Source of the DNA: Saccharothrix deserti
Lineage (GTDB): Bacteria; Actinomycetota; Actinomycetes; Mycobacteriales; Pseudonocardiaceae
DNA: 64,000 bases
NCBI RefSeq assembly: GCF_009769385.1
Contig: NZ_VKAB01000024.1
Location: forward strand, 124,001 to 188,000
Direction of reading: 5' to 3'
Part shown: positions 43,443 through 52,303 of the stretch, one piece after another
Position numbering within the stretch: the stretch's first letter is position 1
How the letters are laid out: each line of letters starts with the position of its first letter
The notes under the pieces: model-generated
What the model saw: only the letters and a program-made list of their open reading frames with translations
What the model was told of the DNA's origin: nothing
Database searches by the model: none
Translations under genes and position numbers: made by a program

Positions 43443-44543
43443 CTAGGGGGTTGGGGGTGGGCCTACGGAGTGGCGGACGGCGATGTGGGTGCCGAGCATG
43501 ACGTGCTGGACCGGTTCGGTGGCGCGGTTGATCGCCAGCCGGACGGCGGTGCGGCCCAGTTCGTCGTGCGGGACGTGCACCGTGGTCAGGGTGGGCACCA
43601 GGTCGAGCGCGAGCGGGATGTCGTCGTAGCCGACCACCGACACGTCCTCCGGCACCCGGAGGTTCGCCTCGCGCAGTGCCTGGTACACGCCGGCCGCCAC
43701 GATGTCGGTCGCCGCGAAGATCGCGGTGAACCGCTTGCCGTCGGCCAGCAGCTGCCTGGTCATCTGGTGGCCCGAAGCGCGGGTGAAGTCGCCGTTGAGG
43801 ATGAGACCCGGATCCGGCTCCAGCCCGTAGGCGCGGTGGGCCTCGGTGAACCCGCGCACCCGCTGGGTGGTCGTGGTCAGCTTGTCGATCACGCCGAGGA
43901 ACGCGATCCGCCGGTGACCCGCCGACAGCAGGTGGCTGGTGATCGCGTACGCGCCGTTCTCGTTGTCGTACTCCACGACAGTGGCGGGCACGTCCGGTCC
44001 GAGCGTGGGACGCCCGCACAGCACCATCCGCGAACCGGACCGGTCTAGCGCCCGCGCGAAGTGCGTCATCCGCTCCTGGTGCTCGGAGTCCTCCCACGCG
44101 CCGCCGACCAGGATGACCGCGTCGGCCTGCTGCTCACGCATCAGCTCGATCACGGCCAGCTCGCGCTGCGGGTCACCGTGCGTGGTGCACAGCAGGCACA
44201 GCCTGCCCTCGGTGGTGGCCTGGTGCTCCACACCCCTGGCGACGGCCGCGTGGAACGGCCCGGTGACGTCGTCCAGCACGAACGCCACGACCTTGGTGTG
44301 CGCTCCGGCCAGTGCCCGCGCGTGCGCGTTCACCACGAAGTCCAGCTCGCGCATCGCCCGGACCACCTTGGCGCGGGTCGCGGTGGCCACCGGGTACGTT
44401 CCGCCGAGCACCCTCGACACGGTCGAGATCGATACGCCGGCCAGCGCGGCGACGTCCTTCACCGTGGCTTGCCCCACCTGCTCGGGGCTGGCTCGTCTGG
44501 CCAATGTGGTCCTTCTCGTCGTGGCGGAACCGGTTACGACCAC
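43443..44543 (-). CDS. LacI-family repressor, locus 1
   Basis: A 366-residue LacI/GalR regulator. The helix-turn-helix is VKDVAALAGVSISTVSRVLG (about 28-47) with the usual hinge helix near 75-83 (NAHARALAG). The ligand-binding core shows VAFVLDDVTGPFHAAVARGV, VILVGGAWEDSEH and SVVGYDDIPLALDLVPTLTT. The GTG at 44543 gives a long 25-residue N-arm; a TTG at 44504 with AGAAGG before it is an alternative. It is centrally placed in locus 1 and is the best candidate to bind TAGAAAnCGnTTTCTA. An AACCGGTT element just upstream may serve autoregulation. Confidence 0.9.
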   Translation of the reverse strand: MVVTGSATTRRTTLARRASPEQVGQATVKDVAALAGVSISTVSRVLGGTYPVATATRAKVVRAMRELDFVVNAHARALAGAHTKVVAFVLDDVTGPFHAAVARGVEHQATTEGRLCLLCTTHGDPQRELAVIELMREQQADAVILVGGAWEDSEHQERMTHFARALDRSGSRMVLCGRPTLGPDVPATVVEYDNENGAYAITSHLLSAGHRRIAFLGVIDKLTTTTQRVRGFTEAHRAYGLEPDPGLILNGDFTRASGHQMTRQLLADGKRFTAIFAATDIVAAGVYQALREANLRVPEDVSVVGYDDIPLALDLVPTLTTVHVPHDELGRTAVRLAINRATEPVQHVMLGTHIAVRHSVGPPPTP

Positions 44544-44646
44544 GATAGTGCACCCCCTCGCACGACAGCCGAGGCGCGCCGGCGGCGCCCCGGATCTCCT
44601 TGGCGGCCAGGGGCGAACGGTGGCCCGGAGGGGTGTCGGCGGGTGC

Positions 44647-45645
44647 TCAGGCCACCCGGTCCAGGTCGGTCGGGAGCACCTGGCCGTGCAGCGGGACGCC
44701 CGCGATCAGGCGTTCCAGGTCGTCGACCGCGGACTGGCCGAGCCGGCCGAGCTCGTTGCCGTGCGAACCCGCGATGTGCGGGGTCGCGAACACGTTCGGC
44801 AGGTCGAACAGCGGCGAGTCGGACGGCAGCGGCTCGGGTTCGGTGACGTCGAGGACGGCGCTGATCCGGCCGGTGGAGAGTTCGTCGATCAACGCGTCGG
44901 TGTCGACCAGGCTGCCCCGCGCGGTGTTGATGAGCACGCCGCCGTCGGGGATCAGCGCCAGCCGCCTCTTGTCGAGCATGTGGTGCGTCTCGGGGGTGGC
45001 CGGGGCGTGCAGGCTCACCACGTCGCTGTCGCGCAACAGCTCGTCCAGCTCCACCAGTCGCACGCCGGGCAGGGGAGCGGTCAGGTACGGATCGGTCAGC
45101 GACACGATCAGGTCGAACGGCTCCAGCAGCCCCACCACCCGCCGGCCGATCCTGGACGCGCCCACGATCCCCACCCGGCGGCGGAAGTTCCCGATGTCGG
45201 GCACGACCTCGCCGAGGGTGAAGTGGCGTTCGGTCCGGTAGCGCTCGCGCAGTCCGAGCACGTCCTTGCCCGCCAACAGGATCATGGCGAGGGTCAGTTC
45301 GGCCACCGGCAACGCGTTCGCGTCCGCGGCCGAGGACACCACCACGCCGCGTTCCCAGCACTCGGGCGTGATGAGGGTCTTGACCGAGCCGGCCGTGTGC
45401 AGGACGGCGCGCAGGCGTGGCGCCGCCCGCAGGACCGCGGCGTCGATGGGCGGGCAGCCCCAGCCGGTCACCAGGACCTCGACGTCGGCCAGCGCCGCGA
45501 CCGCCTCGGGGGTGTCGAACCGCTCCGCCACCAGGGTCTCGTCGACCTCGACGAGCCGGCGCAGCTGGCTCATGACGTGCTCCGGGAAGATCATCGGCAG
45601 GTGCTCGCGGCTCATCGCGAAGAGTGCGGTCGGGCGATTCGCCAC
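44647..45645 (-). CDS. D-isomer-specific 2-hydroxyacid dehydrogenase
   Basis: A 332-residue NAD(P)-dependent dehydrogenase. Nucleotide-binding loop GIVGASRIGRRV (about 158-169), catalytic Arg in INTARGSLVD, Glu in DVTEPEPLPSD and His in ATPHIAGS. The GTG at 45645 follows GGAG eight bases upstream. It has its own operator in front and probably forms a transcript with lacI (gap 103 bp). In carbohydrate loci such enzymes reduce 2-keto acids or act on sugar-acid intermediates, which would suit uronic acids released by a lyase (inference). Confidence 0.88.
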   Translation of the reverse strand: MANRPTALFAMSREHLPMIFPEHVMSQLRRLVEVDETLVAERFDTPEAVAALADVEVLVTGWGCPPIDAAVLRAAPRLRAVLHTAGSVKTLITPECWERGVVVSSAADANALPVAELTLAMILLAGKDVLGLRERYRTERHFTLGEVVPDIGNFRRRVGIVGASRIGRRVVGLLEPFDLIVSLTDPYLTAPLPGVRLVELDELLRDSDVVSLHAPATPETHHMLDKRRLALIPDGGVLINTARGSLVDTDALIDELSTGRISAVLDVTEPEPLPSDSPLFDLPNVFATPHIAGSHGNELGRLGQSAVDDLERLIAGVPLHGQVLPTDLDRVA

Positions 45646-45671
45646 CGAGTCAGCTCCATTCCAGGCCGGTC

Positions 45672-45687
45672 TAGAAAGCGTTGTCTA
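45672..45687. promoter_or_regulatory. Locus 1 operator, site D
   Basis: TAGAAAGCGTTGTCTA matches the motif with one mismatch (plus the variable bases). It lies 27 bp upstream of the dehydrogenase gene. Confidence 0.75.
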
Positions 45688-45750
45688 CGGTAGAAGCCCA
45701 GCGTCATGCACGTCAACCGGCGTCTCAACGCTGTCTCGGCAGCACGGATT

Positions 45751-45766
45751 CCGGTATCGTTTTCTA
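45751..45766. promoter_or_regulatory. Locus 1 operator, site E (half-conserved)
   Basis: CCGGTATCGTTTTCTA keeps the right half TCGTTTTCTA but not the left arm. It is 64 bp upstream of the alginate-lyase-family gene, the position expected for an operator. Confidence 0.45.
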
Positions 45767-45829
45767 TCTATGCAACGGTGGGCTCCGCCGCCCCTGCCGG
45801 CCGTCGTGACCAGTGCACAAAGGAGTGCC

Positions 45830-47047
45830 ATGACCGACGACTCGTCCACGAACACGCCCTCGAACGCCCCCAGCCGCCGCAACGTCCTCAAGGCGGCGCT
45901 CGCCGTCGGGGTCGGGGCCGCGGTCCTGCCCCACACCGGTGGCACCGCGTACGCCGCCACCCATCCCGGCCTGCTGCACACGCAGGCCGATTTCGACCGG
46001 ATGAAGGCGCGGGTCAGCGCCGGTACCAACCCGTGGAAGGCGGGCTGGGACAAGCTCGTCGCGAACCGCCACTCGGCCAGTTCCTGGGTCGCGAACCCGC
46101 AGGAGACGATCATCCGGGGCGGTGACGGCCAGAACTACGGCATCCTCTACAACGACATCCACGCCGCCTACCAGAACGCCCTGCGCTGGAAGATCAGCGG
46201 CGACGCGGCGCACGGCGACGCGGCGCGCAACATCCTCAACGCCTGGTCGGGCAGGTTGAAGACGGTCACCGGCAACGCCGACCGGTTCCTGGCCGCAGGC
46301 ATCTACGGCTACCAGTTCGCCAACGCGGCCGAGATCATGCGCGGCTACAGCGGGTTCGACCTCAACCGGTTCAAGACCATGATGCTGAACGTCTTCTACC
46401 CGCTGAACAACGACTTCCTGCGCAACCACAACGGGGCCTGCATCACCAACTACTGGGCGAACTGGGACCTGTGCACGATCAACTCGGTGCTGGCCATCGG
46501 CGTGCTCTGCGACGACCAGGCCAAGATCGACCAGGCCGTCAACTACTTCAAGACCGGCGCCGGCAACGGTTCGATCATGAAGGCGATCCCGTTCCTGCAC
46601 TCCGGCGGCCTGGCCCAGTTCCAGGAGAGCGGCCGGGACCAGGGGCACACCATGATGGGCATCGGCCTGCTCGGCAGCTTCTGCGAGATGGCCTGGAACC
46701 AGGGCATCGACCTGTACGGCTACAGCAACAACCGGGTCCTCCAGGCGGCCGAGTACGTGGCCCGGTACAACCTGGGCAACACCGTGCCGTTCACCACCTA
46801 CCGGTGGGGCACCGGCACCAACTGCGCCCAGCGGGAGCACACCGTGATCTCGGAGGCGGGCCGGGGCGACAACCGGCCGATCTGGGCGCTGATCCGCAAC
46901 CACTACGTCAAGCGCCGGGGCTTGGCCGCGCCCAACACCACCGCGTACATGGACCGGGTCTACCCGGAGGGCGGCGGCGGCGACTACGGCCCGAACAGCG
47001 GCGGCTTCGACCACCTCGGCTTCGGCACGTTGACCCACGTCCGCTGA
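45830..47047 (+). CDS. Tat-exported alginate-lyase-family protein
   Basis: A 405-residue protein. The N-terminus has a Tat signal (SRRNVLKAALAVGVGAAVLP, about 15-34) ending near AYA. The alpha/alpha-barrel lyase fold shows TQADFDRMKARVSAGTNPW, ITNYWANWDLCTINSVLAIG, QESGRDQGHTMMGIGLLG with the likely catalytic His, and GYSNNRVLQAAEYVARYN. This is the alginate_lyase (PF05426-like) family; characterised members cleave alginate, but other uronic-acid polymers are possible. AAAGGAG precedes the ATG. Divergent from the dehydrogenase and followed by a strong terminator, it closes locus 1. Confidence 0.85.
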   Translation: MTDDSSTNTPSNAPSRRNVLKAALAVGVGAAVLPHTGGTAYAATHPGLLHTQADFDRMKARVSAGTNPWKAGWDKLVANRHSASSWVANPQETIIRGGDGQNYGILYNDIHAAYQNALRWKISGDAAHGDAARNILNAWSGRLKTVTGNADRFLAAGIYGYQFANAAEIMRGYSGFDLNRFKTMMLNVFYPLNNDFLRNHNGACITNYWANWDLCTINSVLAIGVLCDDQAKIDQAVNYFKTGAGNGSIMKAIPFLHSGGLAQFQESGRDQGHTMMGIGLLGSFCEMAWNQGIDLYGYSNNRVLQAAEYVARYNLGNTVPFTTYRWGTGTNCAQREHTVISEAGRGDNRPIWALIRNHYVKRRGLAAPNTTAYMDRVYPEGGGGDYGPNSGGFDHLGFGTLTHVR

Positions 47048-47072
47048 CCGTGATCCTCCGAGGGTGAACCAG

Positions 47073-47121
47073 ACCGGTCCGGTCGCCGATCCGGCGATCG
47101 GACCGGTTCTTCTTCCTTTTC
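47073..47121 (+). terminator. Rho-independent terminator after the lyase gene
   Basis: A 16-bp stem (47073-47088 with 47092-47107, one G-U pair) and a 3-nt loop are followed by a T-rich run (47108-47121), the clearest intrinsic terminator in the window. Confidence 0.9.
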
Positions 47122-47223
47122 CCTGGTGCGCAGGCGATTTCGGAGGATGATTGGAGTCGCGGATCGCCATCCGCTTCGGGCGGGCGGTCCGCGGTGGGGC
47201 TGGGTCCGTGCGAGGTGAGTCCG

Positions 47224-48135
47224 GTGGGTGCTCGGTGGTTCTCCGCGGTGTGTGCGGTCTTGCTGGTCGTGGCGGTGTCCGCGTGCGGCGCCGAACCGGT
47301 CGCGGAAACGGCCCCCGGCGCGTCGGGGGCGGCTCAGCCGGCGGCGCTCGTCGTCAAGGTCGACAACGCGGCGGCGGCCCGTCCGCACACCGGGATCGGG
47401 TCCGCCGACGTGGTGTACGTCGAGCCCGTCGAGGGAGGCCTCACCAGGCTGGCGGCCGTGTACTGGAACGCGTTGCCCGAGGTGGTGGGTCCCGTGCGCA
47501 GCGCGCGGGAGACCGACGTGGAACTGCTGGCCCAGTACGGCACGCCCGTGCTCGCCTTCTCCGGCTCCGCGCCGGAGCTGGTCCCGCTGCTCGACGAGGC
47601 CCGGCTGACGAAGGCGTCACCGCAGGACGTGGGCGACGCCTACGTGCGCGACGAGAGCAAGCGCGCGCCGCACAACCTCTACGTCCACCCGCCGCGGCTG
47701 CCGAAGCCCGAGACCGGTGCGGGCGCGACCGTGTTGCAGTACGGGCCCGCGCCGCCCGGTGGCCGCCCTGCCACCAACTGGTCCGTGACCTTCCAAAGGG
47801 CGGCGTTCGACCTCTCGTGGTCGGCGGGCTGGGCGATCTCGCTCGACGGCACTCCGCTGGTGTCGACGGATTCCGGACCCGTGCAGGCGGCGAGCGTGGT
47901 CGTGCAGCGGGTGCCCACGCGGACCGGTCGGTTCGTGGAGGACGCCTCGGGCACCGTGTCGCCGGTGGTCGTCACGATCGGGTCGGGCGCGGCCGTGGTC
48001 CTGCGGGACGGTGTCGCGTTCGACGCGACCTGGTCACGCCCCACCGCCGCCGACCCGACCCGGTTCACCACGGCGGACGGCACGGAGCTGCCACTGGCGC
48101 CCGGTCGGGCGTGGGTCTTCCTGGTCCCGGCCTGA
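47224..48135 (+). CDS. DUF3048 (YerB-like) lipoprotein
   Basis: A 303-residue lipoprotein, lipobox VSAC (Cys21). DUF3048 hallmarks: PAALVVKVDNAAAARPHTGI, ADVVYVEPVEGGLTRLAAVY, GPVRSARETDVELLAQYG and APHNLYVHPPRL. GTG at 47224 is preferred since GAGGTGA lies just upstream; GTG 47194 and 47215 are alternatives. Function is unknown; family members are cell-surface proteins in Gram-positive bacteria. It stands alone between the two glycan loci. Confidence 0.85.
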   Translation: MGARWFSAVCAVLLVVAVSACGAEPVAETAPGASGAAQPAALVVKVDNAAAARPHTGIGSADVVYVEPVEGGLTRLAAVYWNALPEVVGPVRSARETDVELLAQYGTPVLAFSGSAPELVPLLDEARLTKASPQDVGDAYVRDESKRAPHNLYVHPPRLPKPETGAGATVLQYGPAPPGGRPATNWSVTFQRAAFDLSWSAGWAISLDGTPLVSTDSGPVQAASVVVQRVPTRTGRFVEDASGTVSPVVVTIGSGAAVVLRDGVAFDATWSRPTAADPTRFTTADGTELPLAPGRAWVFLVPA

Positions 48136-48199
48136 CGCCCGCGCGGGTGCGGGCCGCCGTCGATCCACAACGGACACGGGCGAATGGGACACTGACCCG

Positions 48200-48760
48200 G
48201 TGACGGGCATCCAGTGGGACGGCGACGGGTACCAGCGCCGGTTCGACGATCTCGCGGCAACGGGCGCCGACGTCCACGGCGAGGCGACGTTCGTCCGGGC
48301 CTACCGGCCGGCGAGCGTGCTGGACGCGGGCTGCGGGACCGGGCGGGTCGGGATCGAGCTGGCCAGGCACGGGATCGAAGTGGTCGGCGCCGACGTCGAC
48401 CCGTCCATGTTGGCGACCGCGCGCAAACGGGCACCGCACATCACCTGGGTGGAGTCGGACCTCGCCGACCTCGACCTCGGCCGGGTGTTCGACGTCGTGG
48501 TGATGGCCGGCAACGTCCCGCTCTTCACCCCGCCCGGCACGCAGCGTGCCCTGGTCGCCGGCGTCGCCGGGCACGTCGGCCGGCTGCTGGTCGCGGGGTT
48601 CAGCCTCGACCGGGGGTACACCGTCGCCGACTACGACGCGCACGCCGCCGCGGCCGGGCTGACGTTGGTCGAGCGGTTCGCCACCTGGGACCGCGAGCCG
48701 TTCGCCGGCGGCGACTACGCGGTCTCCGTCCACAGCGCCGGGACGCCCTCCGGTAGCTGA
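48200..48760 (+). CDS. Class I SAM-dependent methyltransferase (small)
   Basis: A 186-residue methyltransferase with motif I VLDAGCGTGRVG (about 36-47), VVGADVD after strand 2, WVESDLADLD and VVVMAGNVPLFTPPG. The GTG at 48200 has no RBS and is probably leaderless; the upstream extension to 48011 overlaps the DUF3048 gene and is rejected. This short form without an extra substrate domain is common in actinobacteria. Substrate unknown. Confidence 0.82.
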   Translation: MTGIQWDGDGYQRRFDDLAATGADVHGEATFVRAYRPASVLDAGCGTGRVGIELARHGIEVVGADVDPSMLATARKRAPHITWVESDLADLDLGRVFDVVVMAGNVPLFTPPGTQRALVAGVAGHVGRLLVAGFSLDRGYTVADYDAHAAAAGLTLVERFATWDREPFAGGDYAVSVHSAGTPSGS

Positions 48761-48802
48761 AGCGGTTTTGACGTCACCGTCGCCACCGATCACGATGACG
48801 GG

Positions 48803-49855
48803 GTGACAGGACGTTCATCCGGCATTCCCGCTCGGAGGCGTGGGCGCGAGGCCGCGCCCAGCATCCGCGATGTCGCGGCGGCCGCGGGCGTCTCGTACCA
48901 GACCGTGTCACGGGTGCTGAACGACTCGCCCAACGTCAACCCCGACACCCGCCGGCAGGTCCTCGACGTCATCGAGCGGTTGGGGTACCGGCCCAACCGG
49001 GCGGCTCGGGCGCTCGGCTCCGGGCGTTCGAGCGCGGTGACCGTGGTGATCGCGAACACCACGCTGTACGGCTACGCCTCGACGCTCCAGGGCGTCGAGG
49101 AGGCCGCGCGCCTGAAGGGGCTCGCGGTCGGGGTCCGGGTGGTGGAATCGGACCGTCCCGTCGACGTCCGGCACGCGGTGGAGTACGTGAGCGATCCGAA
49201 CGCCGGCGGGATCGTCGTGATCGCCTTCGACGCGGCCGGGGCCGGGGTCCTGCGGGCGCTCCCGGCGGACGTGCCCGCCGTGGCCGCTACCGAGGCGGGC
49301 GGACTGACCGGCACCCCGAGGTCCATGATCTACCTGGACGAACGGCAGGCCGCCGCCGACGCCACGAAATACCTGCTGTCCCTGGGGCACCGCACGGTGC
49401 ACCACGTCGCCATACCGTCGGAGACCGGCACGAGTGCCCGTCAGGCGGGGTGGCGCGACACGCTCGAACGGGCGGGAGCACCGGTGCCGGCGGTCGTGCC
49501 GGCGGGGTGGGACGTGCGGTCGGCCTACCTGGCCGGACGGGGGCTCGCGGCCGACCCGGACGTGACGGCGATCCTGTGCGGCAACGACGACACCGCCATG
49601 GCGGTCCGCCGGGCCCTGCACGAGGCGGGCCGGGACGTCCCGGGCGACGTCAGCATCGTCGGGTTCGACGACGTCCCCGGCGCGGCCTACTGGACGCCCG
49701 CGCTCACGACCGTGCGGATGGACTTCGTGGCCCTCGGCCGCGCGTGCCTGGCGGCGATCGTGGCCGAGGTGACCGGTGTGCCCCAGCCCGCGGTGGAGCT
49801 CGCGCCGCCGTCCCTCGTGGTCAGGGAGTCGACCGCGCCTCCCCGGCAGGCCTGA
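48803..49855 (+). CDS. LacI-family regulator, locus 2
   Basis: A 350-residue LacI/GalR regulator. HTH IRDVAAAAGVSYQTVSRVLN (about 21-40) and hinge PNRAARALGSGRSS are clear. Core: VTVVIANTTLYGYASTLQGV, IYLDERQAAADATKYLLSLG, ILCGNDDTAMAVRRALHEAG and VSIVGFDDVPGAAYWTPALT. It lies directly upstream and in the same direction as locus 2 and is the natural binder of the two palindromes at 49927-49971. Ligand unknown; a galactoside is likely from the neighbouring enzymes. Confidence 0.9.
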   Translation: MTGRSSGIPARRRGREAAPSIRDVAAAAGVSYQTVSRVLNDSPNVNPDTRRQVLDVIERLGYRPNRAARALGSGRSSAVTVVIANTTLYGYASTLQGVEEAARLKGLAVGVRVVESDRPVDVRHAVEYVSDPNAGGIVVIAFDAAGAGVLRALPADVPAVAATEAGGLTGTPRSMIYLDERQAAADATKYLLSLGHRTVHHVAIPSETGTSARQAGWRDTLERAGAPVPAVVPAGWDVRSAYLAGRGLAADPDVTAILCGNDDTAMAVRRALHEAGRDVPGDVSIVGFDDVPGAAYWTPALTTVRMDFVALGRACLAAIVAEVTGVPQPAVELAPPSLVVRESTAPPRQA

Positions 49856-49926
49856 ACAGCGGCCCGTGATCGGGTTCCCGCCGAATTCTTCGTAACAACA
49901 CGGTAACGCGGTCTTCTCATCAGGTC

Positions 49927-49942
49927 GTGTGACCGGTCACAC
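49927..49942. promoter_or_regulatory. Locus 2 operator 1
   Basis: GTGTGACCGGTCACAC is a perfect 16-bp palindrome in the 218-bp gap before the locus 2 operon. Confidence 0.85.
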
Positions 49943-49953
49943 TCTCGCGTGTC

Positions 49954-49971
49954 CATGTGACCGGTCACATG
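49954..49971. promoter_or_regulatory. Locus 2 operator 2
   Basis: CATGTGACCGGTCACATG is a perfect 18-bp palindrome with the same TGTGACCGGTCACA core, 28 bp centre to centre from operator 1. Confidence 0.85.
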
Positions 49972-50073
49972 GCTTTGATCAGCACGAACGTGCTCGCCGC
50001 AGATGCCTTACGGATCCGCCGCCGCAGCTCCTGTGCCAGTAGCCCGACCCTCGACGAGGAGGTAACGACGGTG

Positions 50074-52242
50074 ATGAGATCGACGAAGGCGAGAGTCGCC
50101 TGGTGTGCGGTGGTGGCCGCGGTGGCGGCGGGAGTGACGTCCGGTTCGGCCGGTGCGGCTCCATCGCAGTTCGTGGTCGACCTGGCGGCGAACACCGGCG
50201 CCCTGCGCTACGGCGCCACCGGGTTCCTGTACGGGCTCGGTGACGAGGGCATCCCGAACGAGACCATGCTGGCCGCGCTCAACCCGCAGGTCACCGCCCA
50301 GAAGGCGCCGGACGGCCTGCAACACCCCAACGGGGACGCGCTCAAGATCGCGCCGATGTTCAAGCGCGCCGGCGGCCGCGAGATCCAGATCTACATGCAG
50401 GACATCTACAAGAACTGGCCGTACGAGAACCTGGGCATCGCCGACTACCTGTCCAAGGTGGACACGATGGTCCGCAAGGTCGTCGCCGATCCCAACCGGA
50501 CGTCCTACGTGTACGTGCCGTTCAACGAACCCGACGGCATCTGGTACCAGAACGACCTGAGGGGCCGATTCCTGGCCGACTGGAAGACCGTCTACCAGCG
50601 GATCCGCTCCATCGACCCCGGCGCGCGGATCGCCGGGCCGGGCTTCTCCAGCTACCGGTCGGCCGACCTGCGCGCGTTCATGACCTACGCCCGGGACAAC
50701 GGCGTGCTGCCCGACGTGGTCGCCTGGCACGAGCTGGGCAACGACTTCTTCACCGACTGGGACAACCACTTCAACGACTACCGGGGCATCGAGACGAGCC
50801 TGGGCGTCAGCGCCCGGCCGATCTCGATCAACGAGTACGGGCGGTTCTCGGGCGATCTCGGCGTGCCCGGCAACCTCGTCCAGTTCGTCTCCAAGTTCGA
50901 GGCCTCCAAGGTCGACGGCTGCCTGGCGTACTGGACCACCGCGGGCGGGCTCAACGACCTGGTTACCCGCAACAACCAGGCGACCGGCGCCTGGTGGCTG
51001 TACAAGTGGTACGGCGAGTTGACCGGCAACACCGTGGCCGTCACGCCGCCCTCGTCCACCGGTTCGCTGCAGGGCGTCGCCGCGCTGGACTCGGCGAAGA
51101 AGCAGGCCCGGCTGGTCTTCGGCGGCAACAACCCCGCCTCCGGCACCTACGACACCGACGTCATCGTCCGCGGCCTGGCCTCGGCGTCCTACCTCGGCAG
51201 CCGGGTGCACGCGTCGGTGTGGGGCGTGGACAGCTCCGGGCTCAACCCGTCGGCCGGGCCGTACCTGGTGCGGGAGGGCGACTACACCGTCAGCGGCGGG
51301 CAGCTCACCATCCCGCTGACCGGCCTCAAGGGGACGTCGGCCTACCACGTGGTCATCACGCCGGACAAGGACCTGTCGACGGTGGGCTCCGCGTCCCGGT
51401 ACGAAGCCGAGTACGCCCGCCTCGCCGGGAGCGCGAGGGTCACGTACGGCACCAACACCGGCTACTCCGGCACCTACTTCACCGAGGGCTACGGGGCCAG
51501 CGCCAACGCGAGCACGCGGTTCGTGGTGACCGCGCCGACCGACGGCTACTACAACCTCGGTCTGCGGTACTCCGCCGGCCCGTACAGCGGCGCGCCCGCC
51601 AACCGCTCGATCCGGCTCAAGCTCAACGGGGCCGACCTGACCGACGTGGCGCTGCCGGGCACGGCCGACTGGAACACCTGGAACACCGCCACCACCAAGG
51701 TGTTCCTGACCGCCGGCATCAACCGCGTCGACGTCAACGCCTACGCCACCGACGACCGCGACGCGATCAACGTCGACTACCTCGACGTCACGGCCGCCAC
51801 CGGAACGGTGACCGCCTACCAGGCCGAAGCCGGCGGGAACACGCTGGGCGGCACGGCCGTGGTGGTCAGCGACAGCGCGGCCTCCGGCGGCAGGTACGTC
51901 GGCTGGATCGGCGCGGGAGCCGCGAACACGCTGCGGTTCAACAACGTCACCGCGCCCGCCGCCGGCCGCTACCGGATGGTGGTCACCTACGCCAACGGCG
52001 AGTTGGGCGAGGGCGCCGACAACTACAACTCCAACATCGTCGACCGCTACTCCGACATCAGCGTGAACGGCGGCACGGCCAAGCGGTCCTACTTCCGCAA
52101 CACGTTGGGGTGGTCGAACTACCGGACCACCGTGGTCGACGTCGACCTGGCGGCCGGCGCCAACGCGATCACCTTCGCCAACGGCTCCAGCGGCTACGTG
52201 CCGAACATCGACCTCATCCAGATCGCCGCGCCCACCGGCTAG
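50074..52242 (+). CDS. Secreted clan GH-A-like glycosidase with CBM6/35-type modules (locus 2, copy 1)
   Basis: Start at 50074 (or GTG 50071) follows AGGAGG; an in-frame ATG at 49957 lies inside operator 2 and is rejected. The product has 722 residues, with a signal peptide about 1-28. The catalytic domain (about 32-440) shows GATGFLYGLGDEGIPNETML, QKAPDGLQHPNGDAL, a putative acid/base Glu152 in FNEPDG and a putative nucleophile Glu254 in SINEYG, consistent with a GH39/GH5-like (beta/alpha)8 retaining enzyme. Two carbohydrate-binding beta-sandwich modules follow (about 445-575 starting RYEAEYARLAG, and 590-722 starting AYQAEAGGN), of CBM6/CBM35 type. The substrate is unknown. It is the first gene of locus 2 and paralogous to 57724-60318. 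Confidence 0.82.
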   Translation: MRSTKARVAWCAVVAAVAAGVTSGSAGAAPSQFVVDLAANTGALRYGATGFLYGLGDEGIPNETMLAALNPQVTAQKAPDGLQHPNGDALKIAPMFKRAGGREIQIYMQDIYKNWPYENLGIADYLSKVDTMVRKVVADPNRTSYVYVPFNEPDGIWYQNDLRGRFLADWKTVYQRIRSIDPGARIAGPGFSSYRSADLRAFMTYARDNGVLPDVVAWHELGNDFFTDWDNHFNDYRGIETSLGVSARPISINEYGRFSGDLGVPGNLVQFVSKFEASKVDGCLAYWTTAGGLNDLVTRNNQATGAWWLYKWYGELTGNTVAVTPPSSTGSLQGVAALDSAKKQARLVFGGNNPASGTYDTDVIVRGLASASYLGSRVHASVWGVDSSGLNPSAGPYLVREGDYTVSGGQLTIPLTGLKGTSAYHVVITPDKDLSTVGSASRYEAEYARLAGSARVTYGTNTGYSGTYFTEGYGASANASTRFVVTAPTDGYYNLGLRYSAGPYSGAPANRSIRLKLNGADLTDVALPGTADWNTWNTATTKVFLTAGINRVDVNAYATDDRDAINVDYLDVTAATGTVTAYQAEAGGNTLGGTAVVVSDSAASGGRYVGWIGAGAANTLRFNNVTAPAAGRYRMVVTYANGELGEGADNYNSNIVDRYSDISVNGGTAKRSYFRNTLGWSNYRTTVVDVDLAAGANAITFANGSSGYVPNIDLIQIAAPTG

Positions 52243-52303
52243 CGGCGACGGGCTCGTCGCCGCACGGCAGGTACCGCGTCAGAACGCACGACAGGAGCAA
52301 TTG

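Noticed and set aside
43415..43445. tRNA T-arm-like GGTTCGACTCTC
   Set aside because: No acceptor, D or anticodon arms can be built around it; it belongs to the palindrome array.
49957..50073. Upstream ATG start for the first locus 2 glycosidase
   Set aside because: It lies inside a perfect operator palindrome and has no RBS; AGGAGG at 50057-50062 fixes the start at 50071 or 50074.
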